NCBI GenBank assembly: GCA_047972135.1
Contig: JBKEAJ010000020.1
Span: 1-14,187 of the forward strand
Reading direction: 5' to 3'
DNA length: 14,187 nt
DNA from: JBKEAJ01 sp047972135
Lineage (GTDB): Bacteria > Bacteroidota > Bacteroidia > Bacteroidales > Prolixibacteraceae
How positions within the stretch are numbered: the first letter of the stretch is position 1; every line of letters starts with the position of its first letter. Position numbers and translations under genes: made by a program. Positions 1 through 7,549 of this stretch are shown here, in pieces. Below the pieces are notes generated by a model, which worked only from the letters and a program-made list of their open reading frames with translations, made no database searches and had not been told where the DNA came from.

Positions 1-1829
1 GCATAGATTCCATAATCGGGGTATGAATTATTAGGACTGAAATTAAATATAAACAACGACAAACCTCGACTGATAACCATGATTTGGTCGGTCTCATGTC
101 CAAATTCCCAATTAATTTCAAACTCTGCAAGCATATCCCTTTTTCTGAGAAAAGATATCATCGCATTGTCAAATTTCAATAAGTATTCAAAGCGCAATTC
201 AGGGTTTTCTGATATGCTCCATATCCTGCGTGCATGCTTGTACGACCAGCCGTTGCCGTCTCGTGGAAAGTCTACCCATTCCGGATGTCCAAACTCATTG
301 CCCATGAAGTTGAGATAGGCTCCTCGTGCTGTCGATGCTGTTATCAGACGTAGCATCTTGTGTAAAGCAATACCTCTCTCTATCAGCAGGTTCTCTTGGT
401 CTTTGCGCATTGCATAATAAATCTCCTTGTCGACCATACGGAAAAAGGTCGTCTTGTCGCCAACCAAGGCTTGATCGTGCGACTCTACATAGCTAACCAG
501 CTTTTCGCCTATCCTGCGAGATACCAATTCACCGAATATCTGACCCATATTCCATTGCTCGTCGCTTTTGTGCTTCAGAAGTTTGATCCAGTAATCGGGA
601 ATACCCATTGCCATGCGGTAGTCGAAACCAACTCCACCGTCCTCCACTGCTATGGTTAAACCCGGGAGTGCACTTACCTCTTCGGCTATACTTATAGACT
701 CGGGGTTTAGCTCTTTCATCAGCTTATTGGCAAGCTGAAAATATACTATCGCATCGATATCCAGATTCTGATTGAAGTAGCTCTCGTAGCTGCCAAAATC
801 CATGCCTAGACCATGGTCGAGGTAAAGCATGCTTGTAACACCATCGAAGCGGAAACCGTCGAATTTAAATTCTGTCATCCAATACTTGATATTCGACAGC
901 AAAAAGTGTATTACCTGATTCTTATTGTAATCGAAACATAGAGAATCCCATTGGTGGTGGTCGCCCCTGTCGCCTCCATGAAAAAACTGATATTTAGTGC
1001 CGTCGTAAGCCCCCAAACCTTCAACCTGATTTTTGACAGCATGAGAATGTACAATGTCCATGATTACTGTAATACCCCGACTGTGAGCCTCGTCTATCAA
1101 GGATTTCAGTTGGTCGGGTGTACCAAAACGTGAGGATGGAGCAAAAAAACTAGATACATGGTAGCCAAAACTTCCGTAATAGGGATGCTCCATTATTGCC
1201 ATTAGCTGAATAGCATTGTACCCGTCTTTTATCACTCGGGGCAGGATATTCTCCCGAAATTCATCGTAGGTGTGTACTCGCTCTTCCTCTCCCGACATGC
1301 CTATGTGGGCCTCGTAGATAAAAAGTGATTGTTCTTTTCGTTTGAAATTCTCGTTTTGCCAAGTATATTTCTCTGTCGGATTCCAAACCTGGGCATTGAA
1401 GATTTTTGTCTCATCGTCCTGTACGACCCTCTGTGCCCATGCAGGTATGCGCTTGCCGTAGCCTCCACCGTGCCAATGCATCTCAAGAGCGTAGAGGTCG
1501 CCGTGCTTCAAGGCTTCTTTGGGTAATTTCAACTCCCACGACTCATTGTCGATATATTCCAGCCTATATTCTTCACTTGCTGTCCAATCATTAAACGAGC
1601 CGATGAGGTAAACTGCTGTAGCATTGGGTGCCCAATCCCTGATTACCCAGCCATCCTCATTCTCATGTAAGCCATACCAAAGATGCCCGTTGGCAAAGCT
1701 ACTCAGACTGTTTCCCAAATCTTGGGTTAACATCAACTCTTTTATGTCCGACGAATTATTCCACGCACTTACAAACCACTCAAAACGACGTAGTTCGTTG
1801 TCTATTTCAAATATCCTACTCTTGCCCAT
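1..1829 (-). CDS. glgB: 1,4-alpha-glucan (glycogen) branching enzyme, eukaryote-like GH13_8 type, C-terminus cut by window edge
   Basis: This enzyme makes alpha-1,6 branches in glycogen by cutting an alpha-1,4 chain and transferring it, in the cytoplasm. The reading frame is open from ATG at 1829 to the left edge, giving 609 codons with no stop; roughly the last 60 residues of a typical enzyme are missing. An N-terminal CBM48-like segment (about residues 50-150, with the stretch GSFNDW) precedes a GH13 barrel. Catalytic positions are visible: nucleophile D329 in FRFDGVTS, acid/base E383 in IAEEVS, and D452 in ESHDQ. The motifs EAHIGMS, GYNAIQLMAI and FGTPDQLKSLID resemble eukaryotic branching enzymes more than the E. 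coli GlgB type. The gene starts 29 bases after the retropepsin-like gene on the same strand, so the two are probably cotranscribed. The family call is firm; the subfamily call rests on recognised motifs without an alignment. Confidence 0.93.
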   Translation of the reverse strand, partial: MGKSRIFEIDNELRRFEWFVSAWNNSSDIKELMLTQDLGNSLSSFANGHLWYGLHENEDGWVIRDWAPNATAVYLIGSFNDWTASEEYRLEYIDNESWELKLPKEALKHGDLYALEMHWHGGGYGKRIPAWAQRVVQDDETKIFNAQVWNPTEKYTWQNENFKRKEQSLFIYEAHIGMSGEEERVHTYDEFRENILPRVIKDGYNAIQLMAIMEHPYYGSFGYHVSSFFAPSSRFGTPDQLKSLIDEAHSRGITVIMDIVHSHAVKNQVEGLGAYDGTKYQFFHGGDRGDHHQWDSLCFDYNKNQVIHFLLSNIKYWMTEFKFDGFRFDGVTSMLYLDHGLGMDFGSYESYFNQNLDIDAIVYFQLANKLMKELNPESISIAEEVSALPGLTIAVEDGGVGFDYRMAMGIPDYWIKLLKHKSDEQWNMGQIFGELVSRRIGEKLVSYVESHDQALVGDKTTFFRMVDKEIYYAMRKDQENLLIERGIALHKMLRLITASTARGAYLNFMGNEFGHPEWVDFPRDGNGWSYKHARRIWSISENPELRFEYLLKFDNAMISFLRKRDMLAEFEINWEFGHETDQIMVISRGLSLFIFNFSPNNSYPDYGIY

Positions 1830-1858
1830 GACTCTGTATTTTTATGGTGAAACGAAAA

Positions 1859-2296
1859 TTAGCTAATTACCAACTCCATATCCATGCTCTCAAAATCCAT
1901 CTTAACTTTATGCCTAAACATAAAATCAGCTCCCAATAATCCGCAAACTTTTATATCTATTTCTTTTTCAAAGATATCACAAATATGTTTGATATCAATC
2001 AAAACTACTGATAAATCTTTTATTCTAAAGCTGCCAAAGTCAACCATGCCAATTACTGCCGATTCCAATGTGCCATCCTCTATAAACTCAGATGCTGTAA
2101 CAAGCTGCTCCTGCATGGGTGTGATTTCAGAAAATAATTGCGAATAGTCTCTATTGACTGTCGAGTTCGATGCTCCCGTGTCTATTATCCAATACCACTT
2201 CTCGCCATTTATTTCACTCGGCAGCACAAGGTGTACTGCATTTATGTTGTTGCCCAAGTTGACTTTCTCAAATACTGCTTTATGTCTGTTTGTCAT
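1859..2296 (-). CDS. Retropepsin-like (clan AA) aspartic protease, small cytoplasmic
   Basis: The 145-residue protein carries the catalytic DTGA motif at residues 39-42, preceded by the hydrophobic WYWII strand. A second family signature, CGLLGADFM (118-126), matches the hydrophobic-hydrophobic-Gly element after the flap region. There is only one DTG, so an active enzyme would have to be a homodimer like retroviral protease. No signal peptide or membrane segment is visible. The substrate cannot be told from the sequence. The gene lies 29 bases upstream of the branching-enzyme gene and downstream of a strong hairpin, so it probably opens a two-gene transcript. A weak promoter-like TATCTTG (2320-2314, minus strand) lies before the start. 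Similar DTG proteins are common in Bacteroidota and mostly uncharacterised. Confidence 0.85.
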   Translation of the reverse strand: MTNRHKAVFEKVNLGNNINAVHLVLPSEINGEKWYWIIDTGASNSTVNRDYSQLFSEITPMQEQLVTASEFIEDGTLESAVIGMVDFGSFRIKDLSVVLIDIKHICDIFEKEIDIKVCGLLGADFMFRHKVKMDFESMDMELVIS

Positions 2297-2345
2297 GCGA
2301 TAATTATTTACCGCAAGATAAGATTTTTTCTGGAAATATCCTATA

Positions 2346-2382
2346 ATTAAAAATGCTGACCAAATTAGTCAGCATTTTTAAT
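2346..2382 (-). terminator. Perfect 15-bp hairpin, terminator of the tricorn-like protease gene
   Basis: Bases 2346-2360 and 2368-2382 are perfect inverted repeats around a 7-base loop (core GCTGAC/GTCAGC). The arms end in A5/T5 runs, so the U-tract of the minus-strand transcript lies inside the stem. The hairpin begins 4 bases after the stop codon of the protease gene, as expected of an intrinsic terminator. It separates that gene from the retropepsin-like gene downstream. Confidence 0.85.
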
Positions 2383-2386
2383 ACTC

Positions 2387-5300
2387 TTACTTGCCCAATG
2401 CAGGCTTGGGAAATGGGGGAGGAGTAATGTCTTTTTTATCTTTGAGCGTTTTTAGCAATTCTTTTACAGCACGCTCTAGTTGTGGGTCTCGACCTGCTTC
2501 CAAAGACTTGGCATCTTGCCTTACCTCAATGTCGGGTGCAATACCTCTATTTTCGCCTACCCATTCGTTGTTCGCAGGGTCGAAAACGGCGTTGTCGGGT
2601 GCTGTCATATAGCCTCCATCAATAAACCTGTAGTGAGTGGACGACTTTACAAGACCTCCCCACGTAGTTTTACCAATCAATGTGCCTGCATTCTGTTGAC
2701 GGAATACCCAAGGGAAAAAATCCCCTCCAGAACCAGCTTTCTCGTTGATAAGTAGCACCTTTGGACCTAGTATGCCTGCAGGTACAATCATAGGTTTCCC
2801 ATTAGGAACCTCATTGGTTAGGGCTGCTCGCATTGTACGAGTCATTAAATCAACCATATAGTCGTCTAGCAAACCGCCGCCATTAAAACGCTCGTCTATA
2901 ACGGCTCCCTGCTTGTCCTGCTGCGCAAAATAGTAGCGGTTGAATGATACAAATCCTGGTCTGGTGGTATTAGGTACCCACACGTAGGCAAGTTTGCCTC
3001 CCGATAATTCGTCAACCTTGCGACGATTATCTTCTACCCATGCACGTTGCCTTAATGCCAAATCCAAACTGCCGGAATTTGGTTTTACACTGATTTTATG
3101 TGCAGACGCGAATTTTGGCTCTTTCGAAATGTGAAGTTGTGTCTGCACTCCCAGTGTCCCATCAAGATAGATGTAAGGATTGTCCGAAGAAGTGAGCTCT
3201 TTGCCGTTAACACCTAACAAGTAATCGCCTTCCTCAACATCTAATCCCGGCTCATCCAGCGGACTTGATAGTTCCGGATTCCAGTTTTCTGTAGTATAGA
3301 TGCGAGCTATCTTCCAATGTCCATTTTCAGCAACTAAGTCTGCTCCCAATATTCCGACTTTGTTACTCTCGGTAGCCGGAAAGTCTCCTCCTGCTACAAA
3401 ACTATGTCCCACCGAAAGCTCTCCATTCATCTGATCAAGTAGTACTAATAAGTCTGCTCGGTGTTTTACATAGGGCAACAATGGTGCGTAGCGCTTGTAT
3501 ACATCATCCCAGTCTCGTCCGTGCATATTAGGGTCGTAGAAGTAATCTCGTTGGTAGCGCCATGCTTCCTCGAAAATTTGTTTCCATTCTTCACTCCTAT
3601 CTAAATTCATGTTCAATACTGTTTTTAAGACTTTGCCGTCTTTGCCCGAAGCTGCAGTTGCAGTCATAATTTTCCATGAGGAGCCTGCAAGTGCCAAAAT
3701 TTTCTTGCCATCAGCACTTATAGACACATTCTTTACTCCACTTACATATGGACTGGCTTTTCTTGTCTTTAAACTGTATTTCTGTATGGAAAAACTTGAC
3801 CCAGAAGTCTCTACCGTAAACATACTACCTGCCGGACCTGCCAATATATCACGATATTTGCGCTTTGACATACTCAGAGGCATGATTCGTCTATCAATAT
3901 TGTCAAAATCTATACTTTTCAAGCTCTCCTTTTTTTCCTCTTTTTTGGTCTCTGCTTTTTCTTCTTTGCCAGATTTTTCTTTATTGTCAGTCGGTTTTTC
4001 TGCTTTCTTGCTCTCGGTCTTATCTTTTGATTTTTTTACAGGTTCTTCGTCACTCCTTAGCACAAAGGGGGATGTGTCATCCTTTTTAAGATTAACAACA
4101 TATACGCTGTAATATGCATTTGATGCCATTGAACTAGTGTTTGCCCATCCCGAGCCTAGTGCAAGGTCTGTACTCGCTAGAAAGTAAAGATGTTTCTTGT
4201 CAAGATCCCAAGCCGGAGAGAAAGCATCGGCAAAGGTATTGGTGAGCTTATGAATGCTGTTGTTTTCAAGAGACCAGATAGTTATTTGTCGAAATTTGTT
4301 TGCCGCAGACTTGCTGTAAGCTAGCCATTTAGAGTCGGGCGACCAAGTTAGACCCATCTTCCCCCTTTCCATATTATTTTCGCCTATGTCTATGGTTTTT
4401 ATCGTTTTTGACTTAATGTCCACCACTCGTATGCGGACATCATCATCGTTAAAAGCTATATATTTACCATCAGGCGACCAACAAGGCTCCCATGCCATCT
4501 TCGATTCGCCGATACTAATGCTTTCTGGTTCAGATAACCCATCTTGACTGCCAATAAGTAAGGAATAAGCTTTTCCCCCTTTGTCGGAAAACCATGCAAT
4601 TTTGTCTCCTAGTGGCGACCATATGGGAGCACGGTCAGCTTCTCCTGAGGTCTGAGTTATATTGCGTGTGTCTCCATATTCCTGCGGTACAGTGAAAATC
4701 TCTCCTCTAGCCTCAAAAAGTGCTCGCTTCCCCGTGGGAGATAAAGATGCAGAACTTATTGACCTACTTACATTTTTCCATTGAGTCTCTGCCCATGGAA
4801 AATCCCCTTTTATTTCTATTTCTAACTTCTTTACCTTTCCTGTGGGAAGCTCCATGAGGTGCAAGGCTCCATCTCTGTCAAAAATTAGCTGATTATCATT
4901 CCCCTCTAAACTCTTAATGTCTGAGCCTTTGTAGTGTGTAAGTTGCTTCAACTCTTTAGTATTAATATCGTAGCTCCAGATATTGCTCACTAAATCACGA
5001 TCTGAAAGAAAATAAATTTTATCCTTGAGCCATACTGGTTTGATGTCTGTTTCATGGCTATTGGGGAGAAGTTCTTCTTCAAATGTGTTGAGGTCTAACA
5101 CTATCAATGGCGTATTTTGACCTCCTCTATATGCTCGCCATTCTGAGTCCCAGCGTGATACCGGCTCTACCACTATCCGTTTGCCACTCGATGAAAAGCT
5201 GCCCCTAAAACCACACTGTTTGGTGAGTAGAGCAGGTACTCCTCCATCTTTAGAAACTGTCCATAGCCGAAAGTATGTAGAGGGTGCAGTTTCTCGTTGT

Positions 5301-5668
5301 GAGGAGTAAAGAACATTCTTACCATCTGGTGTCCATCCTCGTGCCAGTGAAGGGGAAGGATACCATGTGAGACGGGTTGGCGTACCGCCTTCTATGGGCA
5401 GTGTGTAGACTGATGGAACGCCCGAACGATTAGAACTAAAAGCAAGAGTTTTGCCATCGGGCGAAAAATGAGGATTGCTTTCTATCGCAGCTGTACTTGT
5501 CAGGCGTAAGGACTGTTTACTGCCGAGCTCGCTTATCCATAAATCTCCACCGTAAGTGTAGGCAATATGAGTAGAGCTGATTGTGGGCTGACGTAACATT
5601 AAAGTCCCGCCCGCTTGTAAGGTAAAGCAAGTAGGGAGAAAGAATAAGCAAAATAATAATTTTCTCAT
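2387..5668 (-). CDS. Exported tricorn-type protease, peptidase family S41
   Basis: This 1093-residue protein has the tricorn protease architecture. The N-terminus is a Sec signal peptide (basic MRK, hydrophobic core, likely cut after LQA at about residue 19), so it should act in the periplasm. Two beta-propeller-like halves follow with repeated PD40/WD40-like blocks such as FSPDGKTLAF and WSPDSKWLAY. Residues about 540-585 are a Lys/Glu-rich low-complexity linker. The C-terminal half has a PDZ-like region (about 770-850) and the S41 core. Catalytic candidates are H755 (VGHS), S980 (AGSGGD) and E1039 (GENRGI), close in spacing to tricorn H746, S965 and E1023. The position matching tricorn S745 is G754. 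The likely role is peptide breakdown; the substrate is unknown. It is probably monocistronic, with its own promoter and a hairpin after the stop. Confidence 0.93.
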   Translation of the reverse strand: MRKLLFCLFFLPTCFTLQAGGTLMLRQPTISSTHIAYTYGGDLWISELGSKQSLRLTSTAAIESNPHFSPDGKTLAFSSNRSGVPSVYTLPIEGGTPTRLTWYPSPSLARGWTPDGKNVLYSSQRETAPSTYFRLWTVSKDGGVPALLTKQCGFRGSFSSSGKRIVVEPVSRWDSEWRAYRGGQNTPLIVLDLNTFEEELLPNSHETDIKPVWLKDKIYFLSDRDLVSNIWSYDINTKELKQLTHYKGSDIKSLEGNDNQLIFDRDGALHLMELPTGKVKKLEIEIKGDFPWAETQWKNVSRSISSASLSPTGKRALFEARGEIFTVPQEYGDTRNITQTSGEADRAPIWSPLGDKIAWFSDKGGKAYSLLIGSQDGLSEPESISIGESKMAWEPCWSPDGKYIAFNDDDVRIRVVDIKSKTIKTIDIGENNMERGKMGLTWSPDSKWLAYSKSAANKFRQITIWSLENNSIHKLTNTFADAFSPAWDLDKKHLYFLASTDLALGSGWANTSSMASNAYYSVYVVNLKKDDTSPFVLRSDEEPVKKSKDKTESKKAEKPTDNKEKSGKEEKAETKKEEKKESLKSIDFDNIDRRIMPLSMSKRKYRDILAGPAGSMFTVETSGSSFSIQKYSLKTRKASPYVSGVKNVSISADGKKILALAGSSWKIMTATAASGKDGKVLKTVLNMNLDRSEEWKQIFEEAWRYQRDYFYDPNMHGRDWDDVYKRYAPLLPYVKHRADLLVLLDQMNGELSVGHSFVAGGDFPATESNKVGILGADLVAENGHWKIARIYTTENWNPELSSPLDEPGLDVEEGDYLLGVNGKELTSSDNPYIYLDGTLGVQTQLHISKEPKFASAHKISVKPNSGSLDLALRQRAWVEDNRRKVDELSGGKLAYVWVPNTTRPGFVSFNRYYFAQQDKQGAVIDERFNGGGLLDDYMVDLMTRTMRAALTNEVPNGKPMIVPAGILGPKVLLINEKAGSGGDFFPWVFRQQNAGTLIGKTTWGGLVKSSTHYRFIDGGYMTAPDNAVFDPANNEWVGENRGIAPDIEVRQDAKSLEAGRDPQLERAVKELLKTLKDKKDITPPPFPKPALGK

Positions 5669-5755
5669 GTAATTCGATTTTTAGTAGTGCCGGCTGTTAA
5701 GTTGCTGATAGTTAGCCTTGCACATGGTTGTTGGTTTTAATAATTGTATTAACCA

Positions 5756-5763
5756 CAAAGATA
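5756..5763 (-). promoter_or_regulatory. Bacteroidota -7 promoter element for the tricorn-like protease gene
   Basis: The minus strand reads TATCTTTG, an exact match to TAnnTTTG, 87 bases before the ATG. No convincing -33 TTTG is seen at the usual distance. The transcript would carry a leader of about 80 bases. No ribosome-binding site is evident. Confidence 0.55.
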
Positions 5764-5819
5764 CAAACCAAGAGCGTATTTAGAACATGATAATGGTTAA
5801 AATAGACTAAAGAAACTCC

Positions 5820-6467
5820 TCATTTCTTCCCCAACAGCATCGGAACAAAACTGAATGCTCCGTGGCGGCTTTGTGTGTATTCGGTTTCAGACCGTTTTTC
5901 GATTAAAAGCATCTCTTGAGTCGAATTGTCACCCACAGGAACTACCATCTTGCCGCCTATGGCAAGTTGCAATATCAGCTCTTGTGGCACTTCTCTTGCC
6001 CCTGCGGTTATCAATATCCTGTCGAAGGGAGCAAATTGTGGAAGTCCCTTGTAGCCATCGCCCCAAAAGAAAAATGGATTGTAGCCTATGCTGTTTAATG
6101 TCTGACGTGATGTTGTAAACAGATTTTTTATACGCTCTATGGTGTACAGCCTCACTCCCAGCTCCAACAACACTGCCGCCTGATAGCCCGAGCCAGTGCC
6201 GACTTCCAGAACTCTACAATTGGGCTTAGTGTCCAAAAGTTGGCTCTGAAACGCAACAGTGTAAGGTTGTGATATGGTTTGTCCGTCGCCGATTGAGAAA
6301 GGCTTGTCCATATAAGCATGTCTCACAAATGCACTGTCGAGAAACAGATGGCGTGGCACTTTGCCAATGGCATTCAAAACTGCCTGCGATTGTATTCCTT
6401 TCTTAATAAGCTCTTGCACAAGCCTATGTCTCATGCCTTTGTGTTGTATGCTGTCTCCCTTTATCAT
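5820..6467 (-). CDS. pcm: Protein-L-isoaspartate O-methyltransferase
   Basis: The enzyme transfers a methyl group from S-adenosylmethionine to isoaspartyl residues of damaged proteins, starting their repair in the cytoplasm. From the ATG at 6467 the protein has 215 residues, the usual family length. Visible motifs are VPRHLF (37-42), GQTISQPYTVAF (62-73, the substrate-loop signature), the SAM-binding motif VLEVGTGSGYQ (86-96) and GDGYKGLP (136-143). The frame stays open to an ATG at 6560, adding 31 mostly hydrophobic residues. I reject that start because family homology begins at MIKGDS and because a TATATTTG promoter element lies between the two ATGs. The longer start would also reach the panB promoter. 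The gene is divergent from panB, with 129 bases between the starts. Confidence 0.93.
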   Translation of the reverse strand: MIKGDSIQHKGMRHRLVQELIKKGIQSQAVLNAIGKVPRHLFLDSAFVRHAYMDKPFSIGDGQTISQPYTVAFQSQLLDTKPNCRVLEVGTGSGYQAAVLLELGVRLYTIERIKNLFTTSRQTLNSIGYNPFFFWGDGYKGLPQFAPFDRILITAGAREVPQELILQLAIGGKMVVPVGDNSTQEMLLIEKRSETEYTQSRHGAFSFVPMLLGKK

Positions 6468-6475
6468 AATAAGCA

Positions 6476-6483
6476 CAAATATA
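6476..6483 (-). promoter_or_regulatory. Bacteroidota -7 promoter element just upstream of pcm
   Basis: The minus strand reads TATATTTG, matching TAnnTTTG, and ends 8 bases before the ATG at 6467. Transcription normally begins a few bases after this element, so the pcm mRNA would be leaderless or nearly so. A clear -33 TTTG is missing, so a chance match cannot be excluded. Confidence 0.45.
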
Positions 6484-6559
6484 ATCCCTATGTATGAATG
6501 TAAATAGAGAAATTTATACACAAGCAGTGTTAAAATCATGGTATTAATTTTGAGTGTCA

Positions 6560-6567
6560 TATCTTTG
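6560..6567 (+). promoter_or_regulatory. Bacteroidota -7 promoter element for panB
   Basis: TATCTTTG is an exact TAnnTTTG match, 29 bases before the panB ATG. No good -33 TTTG is present. It lies in the 129-base divergent region shared with pcm. Confidence 0.55.
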
Positions 6568-6596
6568 TAGACAATTATTCAATAAATCAAGTTTGT

Positions 6597-7409
6597 ATGT
6601 CGGTACATAATGATATGAAAAAAAAGACCGCCGTGTCTGTCAGAAATATGAAAGGTGTGGAGAAAATTAGTGTCCTCACTGCCTACGATTTTACTATGGC
6701 TTCTATTATGGATGCCGCAGGTATTGACGTTTTGCTTGTCGGCGATTCTGCCGCTAATGTGGTGGCAGGCTATAACTCCACCTTGCCGATTACGCTAGAC
6801 CATCTGATATATCACGGGCAAAGTGTGATGCGTGGTGTAAAACAAGCTCTTGTGGTTATCGATTTGCCTTTCGGAACATATCAGGCTTGCTCCGATAATG
6901 CTGTAGACAATGCCGTCAAAATGCTGAAAGCTGAAGCCGGCGAAGCTGTGAAACTCGAAGGTGGTGAGCATATTGCCGAAACAATCCGTAGAATTGTGGA
7001 TGCAGGCATTCCCGTAATGGGGCATCTTGGACTTACACCGCAGTCGGTGAATAATTTTGGGGGATATAAGATACAGGCAAAATCTGAAAGCGAAGCAAAA
7101 AAACTGATTGATGACGCGAAAATACTCGAACAAGCAGGTTGTTTTTCCATAGTTCTCGAAAAAGTACCTGCTGAGGTTGCCAAAACTGTTACCCAAAGTA
7201 TCTCCATCCCCACAATAGGCATTGGTGCAGGCGTAAACACCGACGGGCAAGTCCTCGTCTCCTATGATATGCTTGGGCTTACTCAGGGATTCAATCCGAA
7301 GTTCCTACGGAGATTTGCAAATCTGGGAGAGCAGATAAAAAGTGCCTCTCAAGAATATATAAAGGCTGTAAAAACAGAAGATTTTCCCAATATCACCGAA
7401 AGCTACTAG
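6597..7409 (+). CDS. panB: 3-methyl-2-oxobutanoate hydroxymethyltransferase (ketopantoate hydroxymethyltransferase)
   Basis: The enzyme adds a hydroxymethyl group from 5,10-methylene-tetrahydrofolate to alpha-ketoisovalerate, giving ketopantoate. This is the first committed step to pantothenate and coenzyme A. The protein has 270 residues, normal for PanB. Metal and substrate residues are in place: D50-S51 in LLVGDS, D89 in VIDLPFG, K119 and E121 in VKLEGG, and the general base E188 in VLEKVP. The late motifs PTIGIGAG (205-212) and DMLGLTQGF (224-232) are also intact. The ATG at 6597 fits the promoter spacing; an internal ATG seven codons in cannot be excluded. No panC or panD is adjacent, so the pantothenate genes appear scattered. 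A TPR gene follows after 140 bases with its own promoter element. Confidence 0.96.
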   Translation: MSVHNDMKKKTAVSVRNMKGVEKISVLTAYDFTMASIMDAAGIDVLLVGDSAANVVAGYNSTLPITLDHLIYHGQSVMRGVKQALVVIDLPFGTYQACSDNAVDNAVKMLKAEAGEAVKLEGGEHIAETIRRIVDAGIPVMGHLGLTPQSVNNFGGYKIQAKSESEAKKLIDDAKILEQAGCFSIVLEKVPAEVAKTVTQSISIPTIGIGAGVNTDGQVLVSYDMLGLTQGFNPKFLRRFANLGEQIKSASQEYIKAVKTEDFPNITESY

Positions 7410-7455
7410 TATTGGGGAAGTGCCTGAGACTGCGTATCCATATATTTAGCTTGGG

Positions 7456-7483
7456 ATTTTCAGTCTGAAAATGTTGGATTTTT
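7456..7483 (+). terminator. Possible weak terminator after panB (AT-rich palindrome plus T-run)
   Basis: ATTTTCAG T CTGAAAAT (7456-7472) is a perfect 8-base inverted repeat around one base. As RNA it would fold as a 6-bp stem with a 5-base loop. A T5 run lies at 7479-7483, seven bases after the arm. The stem is short and AT-rich, so termination would be weak. The upstream AGACTG (7427-7432) could pair instead with CAGTCT (7461-7466). Confidence 0.35.
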
Positions 7484-7516
7484 ATAAGGGACTTTATGTG
7501 GAGTTGTAATTATTGT

Positions 7517-7524
7517 TATCTTTG
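7517..7524 (+). promoter_or_regulatory. Bacteroidota -7 promoter element for the TPR protein gene
   Basis: TATCTTTG matches TAnnTTTG exactly and ends 25 bases before the ATG at 7550. The -33 region is not convincing. The A-rich stretch GAAAAAAAG directly before the ATG replaces a Shine-Dalgarno sequence. Confidence 0.55.
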
Positions 7525-7549
7525 TCAATGATTTTTAATAGAAAAAAAG

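Noticed and set aside
79..1866. Several plus-strand frames of 60-87 codons (for example 396-659 and 1624-1866)
   Set aside because: They lie antisense to the branching-enzyme frame, which is open for 609 codons with all catalytic motifs; none has a promoter element or recognisable motif.
3609..4112. 167-codon plus-strand frame antisense to the tricorn-like protease
   Set aside because: Its hydrophobic, Ser/Leu/Phe-rich product is what the complement of the Lys/Glu-rich linker would encode; no promoter or start context supports it.
6468..6560. Hydrophobic N-terminal extension making PCM membrane-anchored
   Set aside because: Family homology starts at the ATG at 6467 and a promoter element lies inside the extension; kept only as an alternative under findings.
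6795..7250. Two long minus-strand frames (151 and 119 codons) across panB
   Set aside because: They are shadows of panB codon usage; panB has every active-site residue and the reverse products resemble nothing known.
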